This document shows, in pieces, positions 1 through 7,159 of a stretch of 64,000 nt of DNA. Every line of letters starts with the position of its first letter. The stretch's first letter is position 1. The stretch is from Klebsiella pneumoniae. GTDB taxonomy: Bacteria > Pseudomonadota > Gammaproteobacteria > Eutrophobiales > Eutrophobiaceae. The stretch lies in the NCBI GenBank assembly GCA_945878555.1, contig CAMDWI010000003.1:62001-126000 (forward strand). The letters are read 5' to 3'. Made by a program: the position numbers and the translations under genes. The notes under the pieces are model-generated. The model was not told the origin of the DNA and did not search any database. It was given only the letters and a program-made list of their open reading frames with translations.

Positions 1-280
1 CGGTATAGGAGAGCAACCGCGTTCGGAACGCCCGATCGATCACATAGGCCGTCCCGCCCGCCTGGGGATAACGCGCACCGAGCGCCGCATAGCTGAGCCC
101 GGTCAGCAGCGCCGCCGCCATCGCGACGACAAAGGAGGTCCACACCGCGCCACCCAGTAGTCCCGCTGCCCGGCCGACGAGTCCATAAATCCCCGCCCCC
201 ACCATCGAGCCGAGACCATACAAGGCGAGCATCGGCGCACCCATCTTCGGTAACAGACGTTGTTCTGTGGCGGGTTCCAT
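1..280 (-). CDS. APC-type amino acid permease, N-terminal part
   Basis: The first 93 residues of a membrane transporter read leftward from the ATG at 278-280 and run off the window edge. The first membrane segment carries the glycine-rich signature GSMVGAGIYGLVG (residues 24-36), which in the amino acid-polyamine-organocation superfamily forms the unwound helix 1 that binds substrate. A second hydrophobic segment follows at about 44-68. Family membership is well supported, but the substrate cannot be told from this fragment. The gene lies just outside the direct repeat that bounds the accessory block, so it is probably old chromosome flanking that block. Confidence 0.8.
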   Translation of the reverse strand, partial: MEPATEQRLLPKMGAPMLALYGLGSMVGAGIYGLVGRAAGLLGGAVWTSFVVAMAAALLTGLSYAALGARYPQAGGTAYVIDRAFRTRLLSYT

Positions 281-305
281 CTAGGTTGTTATGCCCTGGC
301 TGTTC

Positions 306-328
306 ATTTGCATTTAAAACTGATCCGG
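306..328 (+). repeat. Left copy of a 23-bp direct repeat flanking the accessory block
   Basis: These 23 bases recur at 7226-7248 in the same orientation with one mismatch. The core shared string is ATTTGCATTTAAA followed, after one variable base, by CTGATCCGG. The two copies enclose all toxin-antitoxin, pseudogene and NTPase-nuclease sequence. They could be the scar of a transposition or integration event, or two members of a dispersed repeat. No integrase is seen beside either copy. Confidence 0.7.
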
Positions 329-390
329 GTCTGGTTGGGTTGATTATGACCTATACGCGTTTGTTGTTACCAGAGTTTCTCTCATTAGTT

Positions 391-519
391 TCACTGTACC
401 GGCCCGAGTGCTGTTACCACTGCAGATACCTTTTCTGCACAGGTCACCAGATCACTGAGCAGTTGTTCATCCTTGAGCTTGCCTATACGAACCAGATTGT
501 CCAGTTCACGCGAGGTCAT
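391..519 (-). pseudogene. Internally deleted HEPN-domain partner of the nucleotidyltransferase
   Basis: A 42-codon frame starts at the ATG at 517-519, overlapping the end of the upstream nucleotidyltransferase gene by 14 nt. Its first residues, MTSRELDNLVRIGKLK, match the way HEPN proteins partnered with nucleotidyltransferases commonly begin. Its last ones (SDLVTCAEKVSAVVTALGP) look like the terminal helix of such a protein. The middle, about 90 residues including the helical core and the RNase motif, is absent, so it appears to be an in-frame internal deletion that leaves only the two ends. The N-terminal match is from memory of the family; the C-terminal match is weaker. Confidence 0.5.
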
Positions 520-1132
520 TTTCCGATCCATAGATATAAAGTTTGGGTTGTGAATGTATGTTCACATAAAACGGATTTTTTTCCTTCAGCTTTTTTCGCC
601 ATTCAGTCAGCGTCGAGAGATTGACGTTCACCTTTCTGTGCAAAAGGCATTCTGCATTTTCCAGTGCGGCGTAGATCCGCACATAGTCGAGAGCATCGCC
701 AAATACCATTACATCAATATCGCTGCTTGCGGTGTCCGAACCTCGGGCGATAGATCCGTAAATAAAGGCGACATCAATCTGACTGAGGTTAGGCTCCAAT
801 GCGTTTTTCAACGGCTCCCGTAATCCGACCGTTTTCCGGATTAAGCCGCTCAATTCTTCAAAGATCGGAGACTCCCGGTTGGCCTGATAATGCTTTTGCG
901 TACCGACTCGCGTTACGGTGACCAGTTCACTGTCCGCCAGGCGTGCCAGTTCACGCTGCACCACACCGGAACCCGCACCAATCAGATTAATCAATTCAGT
1001 AGCAAAAAAACTGCGGTCCGGCTGGCCGAATAACAAACCCAACACCCGTAGCTGCGTGGCAGAAAATAATGCACCGGCCAGACTGGTTGGCGTTGGCACT
1101 TTTCGTACTGTGGATTTCAATGTTCTACCCAT
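506..1132 (-). CDS. Winged-helix nucleotidyltransferase (MNT-like, toxin-antitoxin type)
   Basis: A 208-residue protein with an N-terminal winged helix-turn-helix (about 22-85) and a minimal nucleotidyltransferase domain. The catalytic GS motif is at 126-127 and the metal-binding aspartates are D138 and D140 in the string GSIARGSDTASSDIDVMV. Stand-alone nucleotidyltransferases of this kind act as antitoxins that modify HEPN RNases, and the HTH suggests autoregulation. A longer frame from a TTG at 1168 exists, but that TTG is part of a strong -35 box, so the ATG at 1130-1132 is preferred. The natural HEPN partner immediately downstream is reduced to a remnant, leaving an apparently solitary enzyme. 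The exact cellular target is unknown. Confidence 0.8.
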   Translation of the reverse strand: MGRTLKSTVRKVPTPTSLAGALFSATQLRVLGLLFGQPDRSFFATELINLIGAGSGVVQRELARLADSELVTVTRVGTQKHYQANRESPIFEELSGLIRKTVGLREPLKNALEPNLSQIDVAFIYGSIARGSDTASSDIDVMVFGDALDYVRIYAALENAECLLHRKVNVNLSTLTEWRKKLKEKNPFYVNIHSQPKLYIYGSENDLA

Positions 1133-1168
1133 ATTGGGTATATTAATACCCAATATGGGTATGTTCAA
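1127..1168 (-). promoter_or_regulatory. Promoter with overlapping 34-bp palindromic operator, probable leaderless start
   Basis: On the minus strand a -35 box TTGAAC (1163-1168) is separated by exactly 17 bp from a -10 box TAATAT (1140-1145). The ATG of the nucleotidyltransferase begins 7 bp after the -10 box, which places transcription initiation at the start codon itself. Two perfect 14-bp arms (1127-1140 and 1147-1160) surround a 6-bp centre, and each arm is itself nearly palindromic. A dimeric HTH protein bound here would cover the -10 box, most of the spacer and the start codon, so autorepression by the encoded winged-helix protein is the natural reading. Confidence 0.75.
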
Positions 1169-1192
1169 GTGTTAACTCGTTTTCTCATTTAT

Positions 1193-1260
1193 GCGACATA
1201 TAAAGACTTATTATGTCGCTAACGGCCTTTATTTGTCGCTTAAATGGGGTTTACTGTCGT
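1193..1260. repeat. Array of four TGTCGC-type sites at about 20-bp spacing
   Basis: TATGTCGC occurs inverted at 1193-1200, direct at 1212-1219, as TTTGTCGC at 1232-1239, and degenerately as ACTGTCGT at 1253-1260. The spacing is 19-21 bp, about two helical turns. The arrangement resembles the multiple transposase-binding sites at the ends of Tn7-like and Tn5053/Tn402-like elements. No transposase gene or matching second end was found in the window, so this is at most a solo end or an operator array. Confidence 0.4.
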
Positions 1261-1287
1261 GTAATTTTATAACGGGTGTCCCTCTAA

Positions 1288-1707
1288 TCAACCGCGCCGT
1301 CTTTCCTGGACGCGATTACGCGGGCGCATGCGTATATGCTCGCGCAGCCAGACGGCGAATTCGTCAACCGTCAACTGGCCTTCGGCGAGCGTCAGATAGA
1401 TTGTAAACAGCTCCACATCGTCTGCATCGAGTTGACCCTCATTTAATTCAATAAAGGTTTCACAAACAACAGCTGCCGTGCGTCTGTTACCGTCAATGAA
1501 AGGATGGTTGCGCACAAGGCCAAAAACAAGACTGGCAGCGAGATCGGCAAGATCAGGGAGAGGATCACCGTAGCTATACAGCTGCTGTGGCCGGGCCAAT
1601 GCAGATTCGAGCAGGGATTCATCACGCACTCCTGCACTACCACCATATTCGGCGAGTTGCCGATCATGGATCGCCAGTGTCAGTGCCTTGTTGATCCAGA
1701 CAATCAT
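1288..1707 (-). CDS. doc: Doc-type toxin (Fic fold)
   Basis: A 139-residue Doc family protein. The family motif HPFIDGNRR is intact at 68-76, with the catalytic histidine and the loop that binds nucleotide; in Doc this site phosphorylates elongation factor Tu and stops translation. The N-terminal stretch with GGSAGVRDESLLESALARPQ (22-41) is also typical of Doc. The gene starts 6 nt after the antitoxin stop codon, which indicates a two-gene operon. The usual Phd antitoxin is replaced by an AbrB-type protein, a known alternative pairing. The frame is full length, so the pair may be functional. Confidence 0.88.
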   Translation of the reverse strand: MIVWINKALTLAIHDRQLAEYGGSAGVRDESLLESALARPQQLYSYGDPLPDLADLAASLVFGLVRNHPFIDGNRRTAAVVCETFIELNEGQLDADDVELFTIYLTLAEGQLTVDEFAVWLREHIRMRPRNRVQERRRG

Positions 1708-1713
1708 GTTGAA

Positions 1714-1938
1714 TCAATTTTCAGACAGCTTGTGCAACAAGGTGCGGCGCTTGCGCATTACGTCCTCCGCCACTTCCATCTGTCGCTCAAACTCAGGATC
1801 ATGCGGAATTAATTTGATCCCGCCCGGCACCTCGGTCGCATACAGAATATCGCCCTTGTCCACACGCAGGCGTGCAAGCAATTCCTTCGGCAGGACAACC
1901 CCTGCAGAATTACCCACTGTGGTGATTTTCAGTTTCAT
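1714..1938 (-). CDS. AbrB/MazE-type antitoxin
   Basis: A 74-residue DNA-binding antitoxin of the AbrB/SpoVT swapped-hairpin family. The start KLKITTVGNSAGVVLPKELL is the classic AbrB fold signature, in which two such hairpins from a dimer bind the operator. The remainder (about 45-74) is charged and would wrap the Doc partner. A GAGGT ribosome site sits just upstream of the ATG at 1936-1938. It probably represses its own operon through the inverted repeat upstream. Family assignment is firm; pairing with Doc rests on adjacency. Confidence 0.87.
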   Translation of the reverse strand: MKLKITTVGNSAGVVLPKELLARLRVDKGDILYATEVPGGIKLIPHDPEFERQMEVAEDVMRKRRTLLHKLSEN

Positions 1939-1942
1939 ATAT

Positions 1943-1984
1943 ACCTCACAAACAGGCTCAATATGCCTGTGTTAACTATATGTT
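1943..1984 (-). promoter_or_regulatory. Operator/promoter of the AbrB-Doc pair
   Basis: Upstream of the antitoxin the minus strand has a -10-like TATAGT, followed by an inverted repeat ACAGGC / GCCTGT (1952-1957 and 1965-1970) and then the GAGGT ribosome site. The repeat lies where a bound antitoxin would block transcription. No convincing -35 hexamer was found. Confidence 0.45.
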
Positions 1985-2116
1985 ATTACATACGTACTTA
2001 CATTACCAGTGAGAAGTAAATCTGGAAGATTTTCCCCTTTTCTCGTCGTAAATGTTCATTGTAATTACCTGGCAGAATGCATAGTCTTTCTACACCAATA
2101 TTAGTGTGAACTGGAA

Positions 2117-2251
2117 ATGGATTTGTGGACGCTGCCCTGTCAACGAATCATTCTGGTTCATGCGATACGCAACAAGACACAGAAGATTCCGGCGCGTGAC
2201 CGTGAGATTGCGCAGAAGCGTATGCAAGACTGGTTGAAAAGAGAGGCATGA
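2117..2251 (+). pseudogene. HigB-like toxin, 5' part deleted
   Basis: A 44-codon frame ends at the TGA at 2249-2251, overlapping the start of the following antitoxin in an ATGATGA junction. Its residues IILVHAIRNKTQKIPARDREIAQKRM match the C-terminal strand and helix of HigB/RelE-superfamily toxins, where a KKTQKTP-like motif precedes the last helix. The whole N-terminal two thirds (about 60-70 residues, with the RNase surface) is missing. The native coupling to the antitoxin is kept, so this is a decayed toxin rather than a chance frame. Confidence 0.65.
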
Positions 2252-2595
2252 TGAAAACCGGCAATTTTGACAAATACCTGCGGGAACAACTTAAAAACAA
2301 ACAGTTCGCTGAGCGTTTTGTGCGTGCCGGAGAGGCATGGGATGTATCGCTGCAAATGGCTAACCTGCGTAAACAGGCGGGTTTGTCCCAACAACAATTG
2401 GCCAGTCGTCTGGGCACTTCCCAACAACAGATAAGCCGGCTGGAATCGCCGGATTATGAGGGGCATTCACTCAGCATGCTCAGGCGCGTTGCAGCGGAAT
2501 TGAATGCAGAAGTGCAGATCACCATTAAAGCGGGAAAGGCACGTAGACAAGGCATGATTGCCGAGAGCCGCGTCCGTTACAAGCATCAAAGCTGA
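2248..2595 (+). CDS. higA: HigA-like antitoxin (XRE family)
   Basis: A 115-residue protein with an XRE-type helix-turn-helix at about 37-95 (LRKQAGLSQQQLASRLGTSQQQISRLE). Such proteins neutralise HigB toxins and repress their own promoter. The order toxin first, antitoxin second, with overlapping ATGATGA codons, is the normal higBA layout. Because the toxin frame is truncated, the antitoxin may persist as a solitary regulator or as an anti-addiction module. Start could be the ATG at 2248 or 2251; an AGAGAGG ribosome site precedes both. Confidence 0.8.
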   Translation: MMKTGNFDKYLREQLKNKQFAERFVRAGEAWDVSLQMANLRKQAGLSQQQLASRLGTSQQQISRLESPDYEGHSLSMLRRVAAELNAEVQITIKAGKARRQGMIAESRVRYKHQS

Positions 2596-2696
2596 AAGGA
2601 CCTTACCACGACTGATCCATCTATCCAGGTACGGGCGTCCTGAAGTATATCCCTGCCCCGCAGGATCGGCGCGACTCCGCGACAGAATACCGTGGA

Positions 2697-3024
2697 CTGT
2701 CCCCTTTTCTTTTCTTTGCCGTCGGCGTCAGTTGTTAAGTACTGCTTAACAACTGACGATTCTTCCAGTTCGTTGTCGTTGAAAATGCGCTTCAGATGCT
2801 GGTTAATGGCCACGCTGGCCTGCAAGTTCCCGCCAGCCGCAACGAAGGTAAGATATTCCGCCGCCGACGAGCGAACCAAGGAGACTGCAGTGTTCTTTTT
2901 GGAACGACCGCCGGGAGTAGGTTTTTTTGCTCATGGGCTTGTCCACCTCTCAATTTGAACCCTTCGGTATTGCCGAATAGTTGCCCGCGCCTCCTCGGGA
3001 ATGACCGTAAAGAAAAGGGGACAG
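2697..3024. repeat. Inverted 16-bp GGGGACAG ends around the RhuM remnant
   Basis: A 16-bp string with core AAAAGGGGACAG occurs on the minus strand at 2697-2712 and perfectly inverted on the plus strand at 3009-3024. The two copies bracket the RhuM pseudogene, and its reading frame stops matching RhuM exactly where the left copy begins. The motif resembles REP-type palindromes associated with IS200-like REP transposases. Confidence 0.6.
2714..2934 (-). pseudogene. RhuM-family protein, frameshifted and internally deleted
   Basis: The minus strand opens at an ATG at 2932-2934 behind a GAGAGGTGG ribosome site and encodes the usual RhuM start MSKKPTPGGRSKKNTAVSLV only if one base of the seven-A tract at 2922-2928 is skipped. 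After that, the RhuM segments LVRSSAAEYLTFVAA and INQHLKRIFNDNELEESSVV follow in frame, but about 25 residues normally between them are missing. The match ends at DADGK, where the GGGGACAG repeat starts; the remaining two thirds of the protein are gone. RhuM proteins are common in defence islands and of uncertain function. This copy has three independent lesions. Confidence 0.75.
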
Positions 3025-3064
3025 ATTTATTTATCCATTTTAAAATAAATCTGTCCCCTTTTCT
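3011..3064. repeat. 22-bp perfect palindrome of the GGGGACAGATTTATTT type
   Basis: Arms at 3011-3032 and 3043-3064 are perfect reverse complements around a 10-bp loop. One arm reads AAAAGGGGACAGATTTATTT. Elements of this kind are dispersed in many proteobacterial genomes and resemble substrates of REP-associated tyrosine transposases. It lies 60 bp after the end of the NTPase gene and could also act as a terminator stem for it, since on the minus strand the stem follows the stop codon. Confidence 0.7.
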
Positions 3065-3124
3065 CCGTGTCATTGCAAGAATTGATCGTCGAAGCTCGAA
3101 GTGATCCCGTCGTGACAAATAGTT

Positions 3125-6100
3125 CTATTTGGCTCTGGACACATCCAAAACGAACACATCAATCAGCCCAGTGAGTTCTCGCGGTAAGCTTGCTTCGATA
3201 CTGCTTTTTAGTTCCTGAGCACTTTTCATACCGTGTCTTTTATGTCCAGCAACCTCTTCGTCTACGCCAAACCAGATTGCAAGGAAAATACCCTGTTGCT
3301 CTGCGTCTGGGTGAATGGAGTAGCGCTCATGCAGTTGAGCGGAAGCGGCTGTGTACAGCTCCTTATGCCACTGTCCTTTTACTTCAGTAACAAGCAGTCG
3401 TCTTTTACCACCAATCATTTTTGTGGCCGTAAAATCACTCCGCTTTGCTCCTTTTAGTTGATGCTCCGGAGTTACTGAGATGCTTTGCGGTTCAAGCCTC
3501 AAATTGAGGCGCTCAGCAATAATCTCAGTAGACCTAACTTCGTCTAGCCGTTCCCCTTTTTCATAAAAGCGATCTGCGGAGTTAAACTCACCCCCATCAA
3601 TGGCTTTCTGGAAGTCTTGAAGCTCTTGATTCACGAGTTGACGCAGTCCCTCCACAGTAATCACTGCATCGCGGTCCAGTCGATTTACGATTTCCTGTGG
3701 TGTCGGCGGTTCAAAGTCCCTCAGTGCCTTCTTTCTCACTTGACCAGCATTTATACTTTTCAAGTCATTGTGTAGGTCAGCGAAACGCGGGTCAGCAAGA
3801 AGCCGATCGAGGACAGGGATAGCATTATCTGGATTATCTGAATTAATTGACCATATCACTTCGGTCAGGAAGCGGTATGCCTTCTCTTCTTTGGGGCTAT
3901 CCGTCCCCCAGTGGCTTGGCAGGTCTACCTTAGGCCATTTGTCGATGAAGGCAACTAGGATCGCTTCTACCTTGCTTGATGTTAGCTTGGGCCAATACGA
4001 ATGATCGCCATAGTTCATTCGCCCAGACCGCGCGTAGAGTACAAGCACAAAGTCTTTTTCTGCTTTGAGCCAATCCCAGTATGTTTCAGGTGCGTCGTTG
4101 AGAAAGTACCACGCGCGCACAAACCAGAATGTGCGCTTTTGTTCTATAACTAGATCTCCAGTCGGGTTGGGCCATTTGGACATGAACGCTTCGCAACGCT
4201 CCGTAATGACTTCTTTCAAAGCATCCCGGTTGCCGTACTGAGCAGCAATCTCAAAAAGCGTATCAAGTGGCTCAAGAGCCACGTCAGTAAAACGTTGAAG
4301 CCACTCGATTGATAGCGCGGCACGTAAATGGCCGAAGACCTTTTCGCTGCGCAGTAACCAAAGCTCAGGATGATTACACCCCGACAGTGCCAGTTGTGGT
4401 TCCAGGTACTGCCGTAGAAAGTTCTCGGCATTTGCGTCATCAGGAAAAATCAGGCGGTCAACTTCGATCTCCAACGTATCACGCTCTTCTTGTGTAACTG
4501 CGCTGTAGCTCATGTGAATATTAGTTCGTAGCGCCTTCAGGAGTTGGAGATCAACGCTTTCCAGATTGCCTTTGGTACGCATGATTTCCAAGCAAGCCGC
4601 AAAAAGAATGGTCTCTGATTGTTGATACTGCGAGGTGCATTGTAATTCAGCGAGTTTATGTAAATCAGGAACGTTCGGAGCTATAAAATTAAGACAGTTT
4701 CTGATCGCATTCCGAACGAGCATCTCATTGCCAAACTCATACTGAATTTTATCAGGGGACATAAGTACAAGTTCCGCGAAATGAGCCAAGCATCCCCAAT
4801 GACGACCACCTTCGACAAGCTCCCGGTTGTCTTGAACATATTTGATGTTCGCTGCACGAATTTCGTCTTTTTTCCTGCGACGACGCCCCATTCTTCGGGA
4901 TCGTCTGACATGCCGTATACGGTGTTCTTGTTCGTATTGTTGTGCTGTACGCCTATTAGACTTAACCCACTCTCGCATGAATGAGGGTTTCTCTAATGCT
5001 TGTTTGCGCATATGCCGTCGAAAGCTGTCTGTACCTCGTTCCCCCTTATTTCGATAGTACTGATGCCTAGCCATGAAACTGGCCCACAAATCAGGGTTAT
5101 CATTCTCAAAGGCCAGATCGACTATGAATTTGTAGTCGTCCGTACGAAAAATAAGGCCGGAGTGAGATTGCCAATCGAATTTAGTTGATTTGGTCTCGAA
5201 AATCTCGTCATGGTCAGTCAGTTTCCCAAACACAAGAGCGATAATGCCTTGGCGCAGGCTGTTGTCTTCTTGAAGCACCTGAACCGCCTTGCTTTGGTCT
5301 TTGTCTTTGCTCTCATGGAAGTTCAGGTTTCCGACCCATTGCCAAACCTGTATTGGATCAAACGGCGGTTTGGCTAGATCGAAGTATCGATTAAGCATTG
5401 ACCCCACAATCTTGCTGATGCCATTTCGGCAGTCACATTCATAAGCCTTCTTGTCACACACGCAGGCTAGGTCTTTGGTCAAATCATCCAAGAGCCACTC
5501 AGTGGTCGCAAAGTCTAGGCCGTTGATAAATTTCTTCATGAAATAGGGCTCGCTTATTGCGCGCTCATATCGCTCTTGGTGGCCAGGGTAAAGCCTTGCA
5601 CAGACCCGTAAGAAATCTGCAAGATAAACCCGTTCGAATGTTCCTGGGCCTAGCATTTCGATAGTCTCTGTAGCAATTTGAAGTGAAGAATTGCTGCCCT
5701 CAGAAATAAGGATGTCCAAGTCAGAGCGATGGTCATAGCCTTCGATGTCAAGTAAACAACTATTTGCTAATTCGCGACTATTCTCACTTTCCTCCGGTGT
5801 TAAAACGAGTTGGCGCAACTCATCTCTTAGTTGTTCTATTGCTGGTGACCCTGCCAAGAGTTCAAGGATTAGATCGCGTAAGTGCCCGTCACCTCCAGTC
5901 GCGAGAAGAGGTTTTATCTCTTCCACAACGTCTTGATTAAAGAATCCTGCAACACTAAATCGGCGTGAGAAATCCCCTCTTCGAAAGTAAGGATCGTGTG
6001 TTTCAATTTCTTTTAGCCGGGTTACAAGCAGGCGCTTTGATGAATGTTCAAGCTGGGAAGGGTCTCCATTCGCAAGTACTGCGTAAGGGTCAAGATTGAT

Positions 6101-7153
6101 TGCGGATTCCTGTATAGGCTTGTTGCCTAGTGCTGCCATCCAGCCCAGCAGCCCGCGCAGTTCATCTCGCACTGTCGAGTTTGGAGCGATGATAGGTAGA
6201 CACTTGGGTAGGGTTAGAGGGTCAGCTGGGTCTGCTATCCGTTTGGTAAGGTAGTCCGCTGCGCAATATTCAGCGACAATCTTGTGAACAGGGCGGTGCT
6301 GATCCGCACTGTCGCCCGGTTTGAAGAGCCTGGTTGCCAGAATACCGTCAGCTGTTGTGCTATGGATAAAAAGTGAGGTCAGCAACGGATACATCCGATT
6401 TTCGGTGGCTTCACTTGTGCAGACACCTTCAGCACCAGACAACAAGAGCTTGGCGAAAACTTCCGACGCCACATCAACTTTTTGAGCGGTCGAAAGTGTC
6501 GGATTGATGCTCGCTATATTAAGGTTTACTTCCTTTGCCGAACGTTCGACCGCTTGTGCGAAAATTGATCGTTTGTCGGTAAAGTGTCTTTCGCTTTCGA
6601 TATAGGCGTCGGCAAACAGTTTCAGAAACTGGGGGTTTGGGAGAAGCATTTCTAAATCAAATCGAGCGACTTCGGTCTGGAATGCTGAGAAGTCCTCTCC
6701 TTGTACATGATGTTCAAAGATTGCCCGCTGTTCAGTCTCATCAAACTCGCATAGTCTAACTACCAAAGGTGGGTGTCCGAAAAAGTCGTTGAGTACATTT
6801 GTAGCAGCGTTACCCCACTCACTAGACCGGCTTGACAAGTATACGTGTGTTGGGTCGGCTGCTTCAGCTTTGCCCAGAAGTTTATAGATGCCGGATGCCT
6901 CCACTTTTGCCAACTCATCAAATGCGTCAATCACCAGCGGAACATTTTTCGCCTTCGCTCCCACGTATCCGAATTTGCTCGCTGTAATGACTGTTGTGCC
7001 CAGTTGTCGGGCAATACTCGTCATAAGCTCAGTTTTCCCACCGCCGGGTTCCGCTAAGATAACAACGTAATTCGAAGCGGTGAGTAACCCCGTTTCAGTG
7101 TATGTCTTGCCATCACATGAGAGGCTGCGTGGAAGGTAAAAAGTTGAATTCAT
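3125..7153 (-). CDS. Large NACHT/STAND-like NTPase with C-terminal PD-(D/E)XK-like nuclease domain; candidate defence protein
   Basis: A 1342-residue protein (ATG at 7151-7153; a GTG two codons upstream is also possible). Seen: P-loop AEPGGGKT at 34-41; Walker B VIDAFDEL with the D-x-x-D-E pattern of NACHT-type ATPases at about 74-81; and a sensor-like strand ending LSSRSSEW at 106-112. A long mostly helical region follows to about 1190, interrupted by a very basic patch near 743-773. The C-terminal 110 residues contain a D1240...E1257-x-K1259 triad (context LLVTEVKGQW) followed by a QLHERY segment, as in PD-(D/E)XK nucleases. Known: NTPase sensors fused to nuclease effectors (Avs and bacterial NACHT proteins) defend against phage, although the nuclease is often N-terminal. 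Inferred: an ATP-gated nuclease defence protein. It stands alone, is more A/T-rich than its neighbours and has no strong ribosome site. Confidence 0.7.
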   Translation of the reverse strand: MNSTFYLPRSLSCDGKTYTETGLLTASNYVVILAEPGGGKTELMTSIARQLGTTVITASKFGYVGAKAKNVPLVIDAFDELAKVEASGIYKLLGKAEAADPTHVYLSSRSSEWGNAATNVLNDFFGHPPLVVRLCEFDETEQRAIFEHHVQGEDFSAFQTEVARFDLEMLLPNPQFLKLFADAYIESERHFTDKRSIFAQAVERSAKEVNLNIASINPTLSTAQKVDVASEVFAKLLLSGAEGVCTSEATENRMYPLLTSLFIHSTTADGILATRLFKPGDSADQHRPVHKIVAEYCAADYLTKRIADPADPLTLPKCLPIIAPNSTVRDELRGLLGWMAALGNKPIQESAINLDPYAVLANGDPSQLEHSSKRLLVTRLKEIETHDPYFRRGDFSRRFSVAGFFNQDVVEEIKPLLATGGDGHLRDLILELLAGSPAIEQLRDELRQLVLTPEESENSRELANSCLLDIEGYDHRSDLDILISEGSNSSLQIATETIEMLGPGTFERVYLADFLRVCARLYPGHQERYERAISEPYFMKKFINGLDFATTEWLLDDLTKDLACVCDKKAYECDCRNGISKIVGSMLNRYFDLAKPPFDPIQVWQWVGNLNFHESKDKDQSKAVQVLQEDNSLRQGIIALVFGKLTDHDEIFETKSTKFDWQSHSGLIFRTDDYKFIVDLAFENDNPDLWASFMARHQYYRNKGERGTDSFRRHMRKQALEKPSFMREWVKSNRRTAQQYEQEHRIRHVRRSRRMGRRRRKKDEIRAANIKYVQDNRELVEGGRHWGCLAHFAELVLMSPDKIQYEFGNEMLVRNAIRNCLNFIAPNVPDLHKLAELQCTSQYQQSETILFAACLEIMRTKGNLESVDLQLLKALRTNIHMSYSAVTQEERDTLEIEVDRLIFPDDANAENFLRQYLEPQLALSGCNHPELWLLRSEKVFGHLRAALSIEWLQRFTDVALEPLDTLFEIAAQYGNRDALKEVITERCEAFMSKWPNPTGDLVIEQKRTFWFVRAWYFLNDAPETYWDWLKAEKDFVLVLYARSGRMNYGDHSYWPKLTSSKVEAILVAFIDKWPKVDLPSHWGTDSPKEEKAYRFLTEVIWSINSDNPDNAIPVLDRLLADPRFADLHNDLKSINAGQVRKKALRDFEPPTPQEIVNRLDRDAVITVEGLRQLVNQELQDFQKAIDGGEFNSADRFYEKGERLDEVRSTEIIAERLNLRLEPQSISVTPEHQLKGAKRSDFTATKMIGGKRRLLVTEVKGQWHKELYTAASAQLHERYSIHPDAEQQGIFLAIWFGVDEEVAGHKRHGMKSAQELKSSIEASLPRELTGLIDVFVLDVSRAK

Positions 7154-7159
7154 ATGCAC

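Noticed and set aside
20-45. Similarity of GTTCGGAACGCCCGATC to the T arm of tRNA-Lys as a possible attachment-site copy
   Set aside because: Only a short imperfect match inside the coding sequence of the permease; no continuous copy of the tRNA 3' end was found left of the tRNA.
1133-1168. Longer nucleotidyltransferase start at the TTG at 1166-1168
   Set aside because: The TTG is the first half of a -35 box and the added residues are encoded by the operator palindrome.
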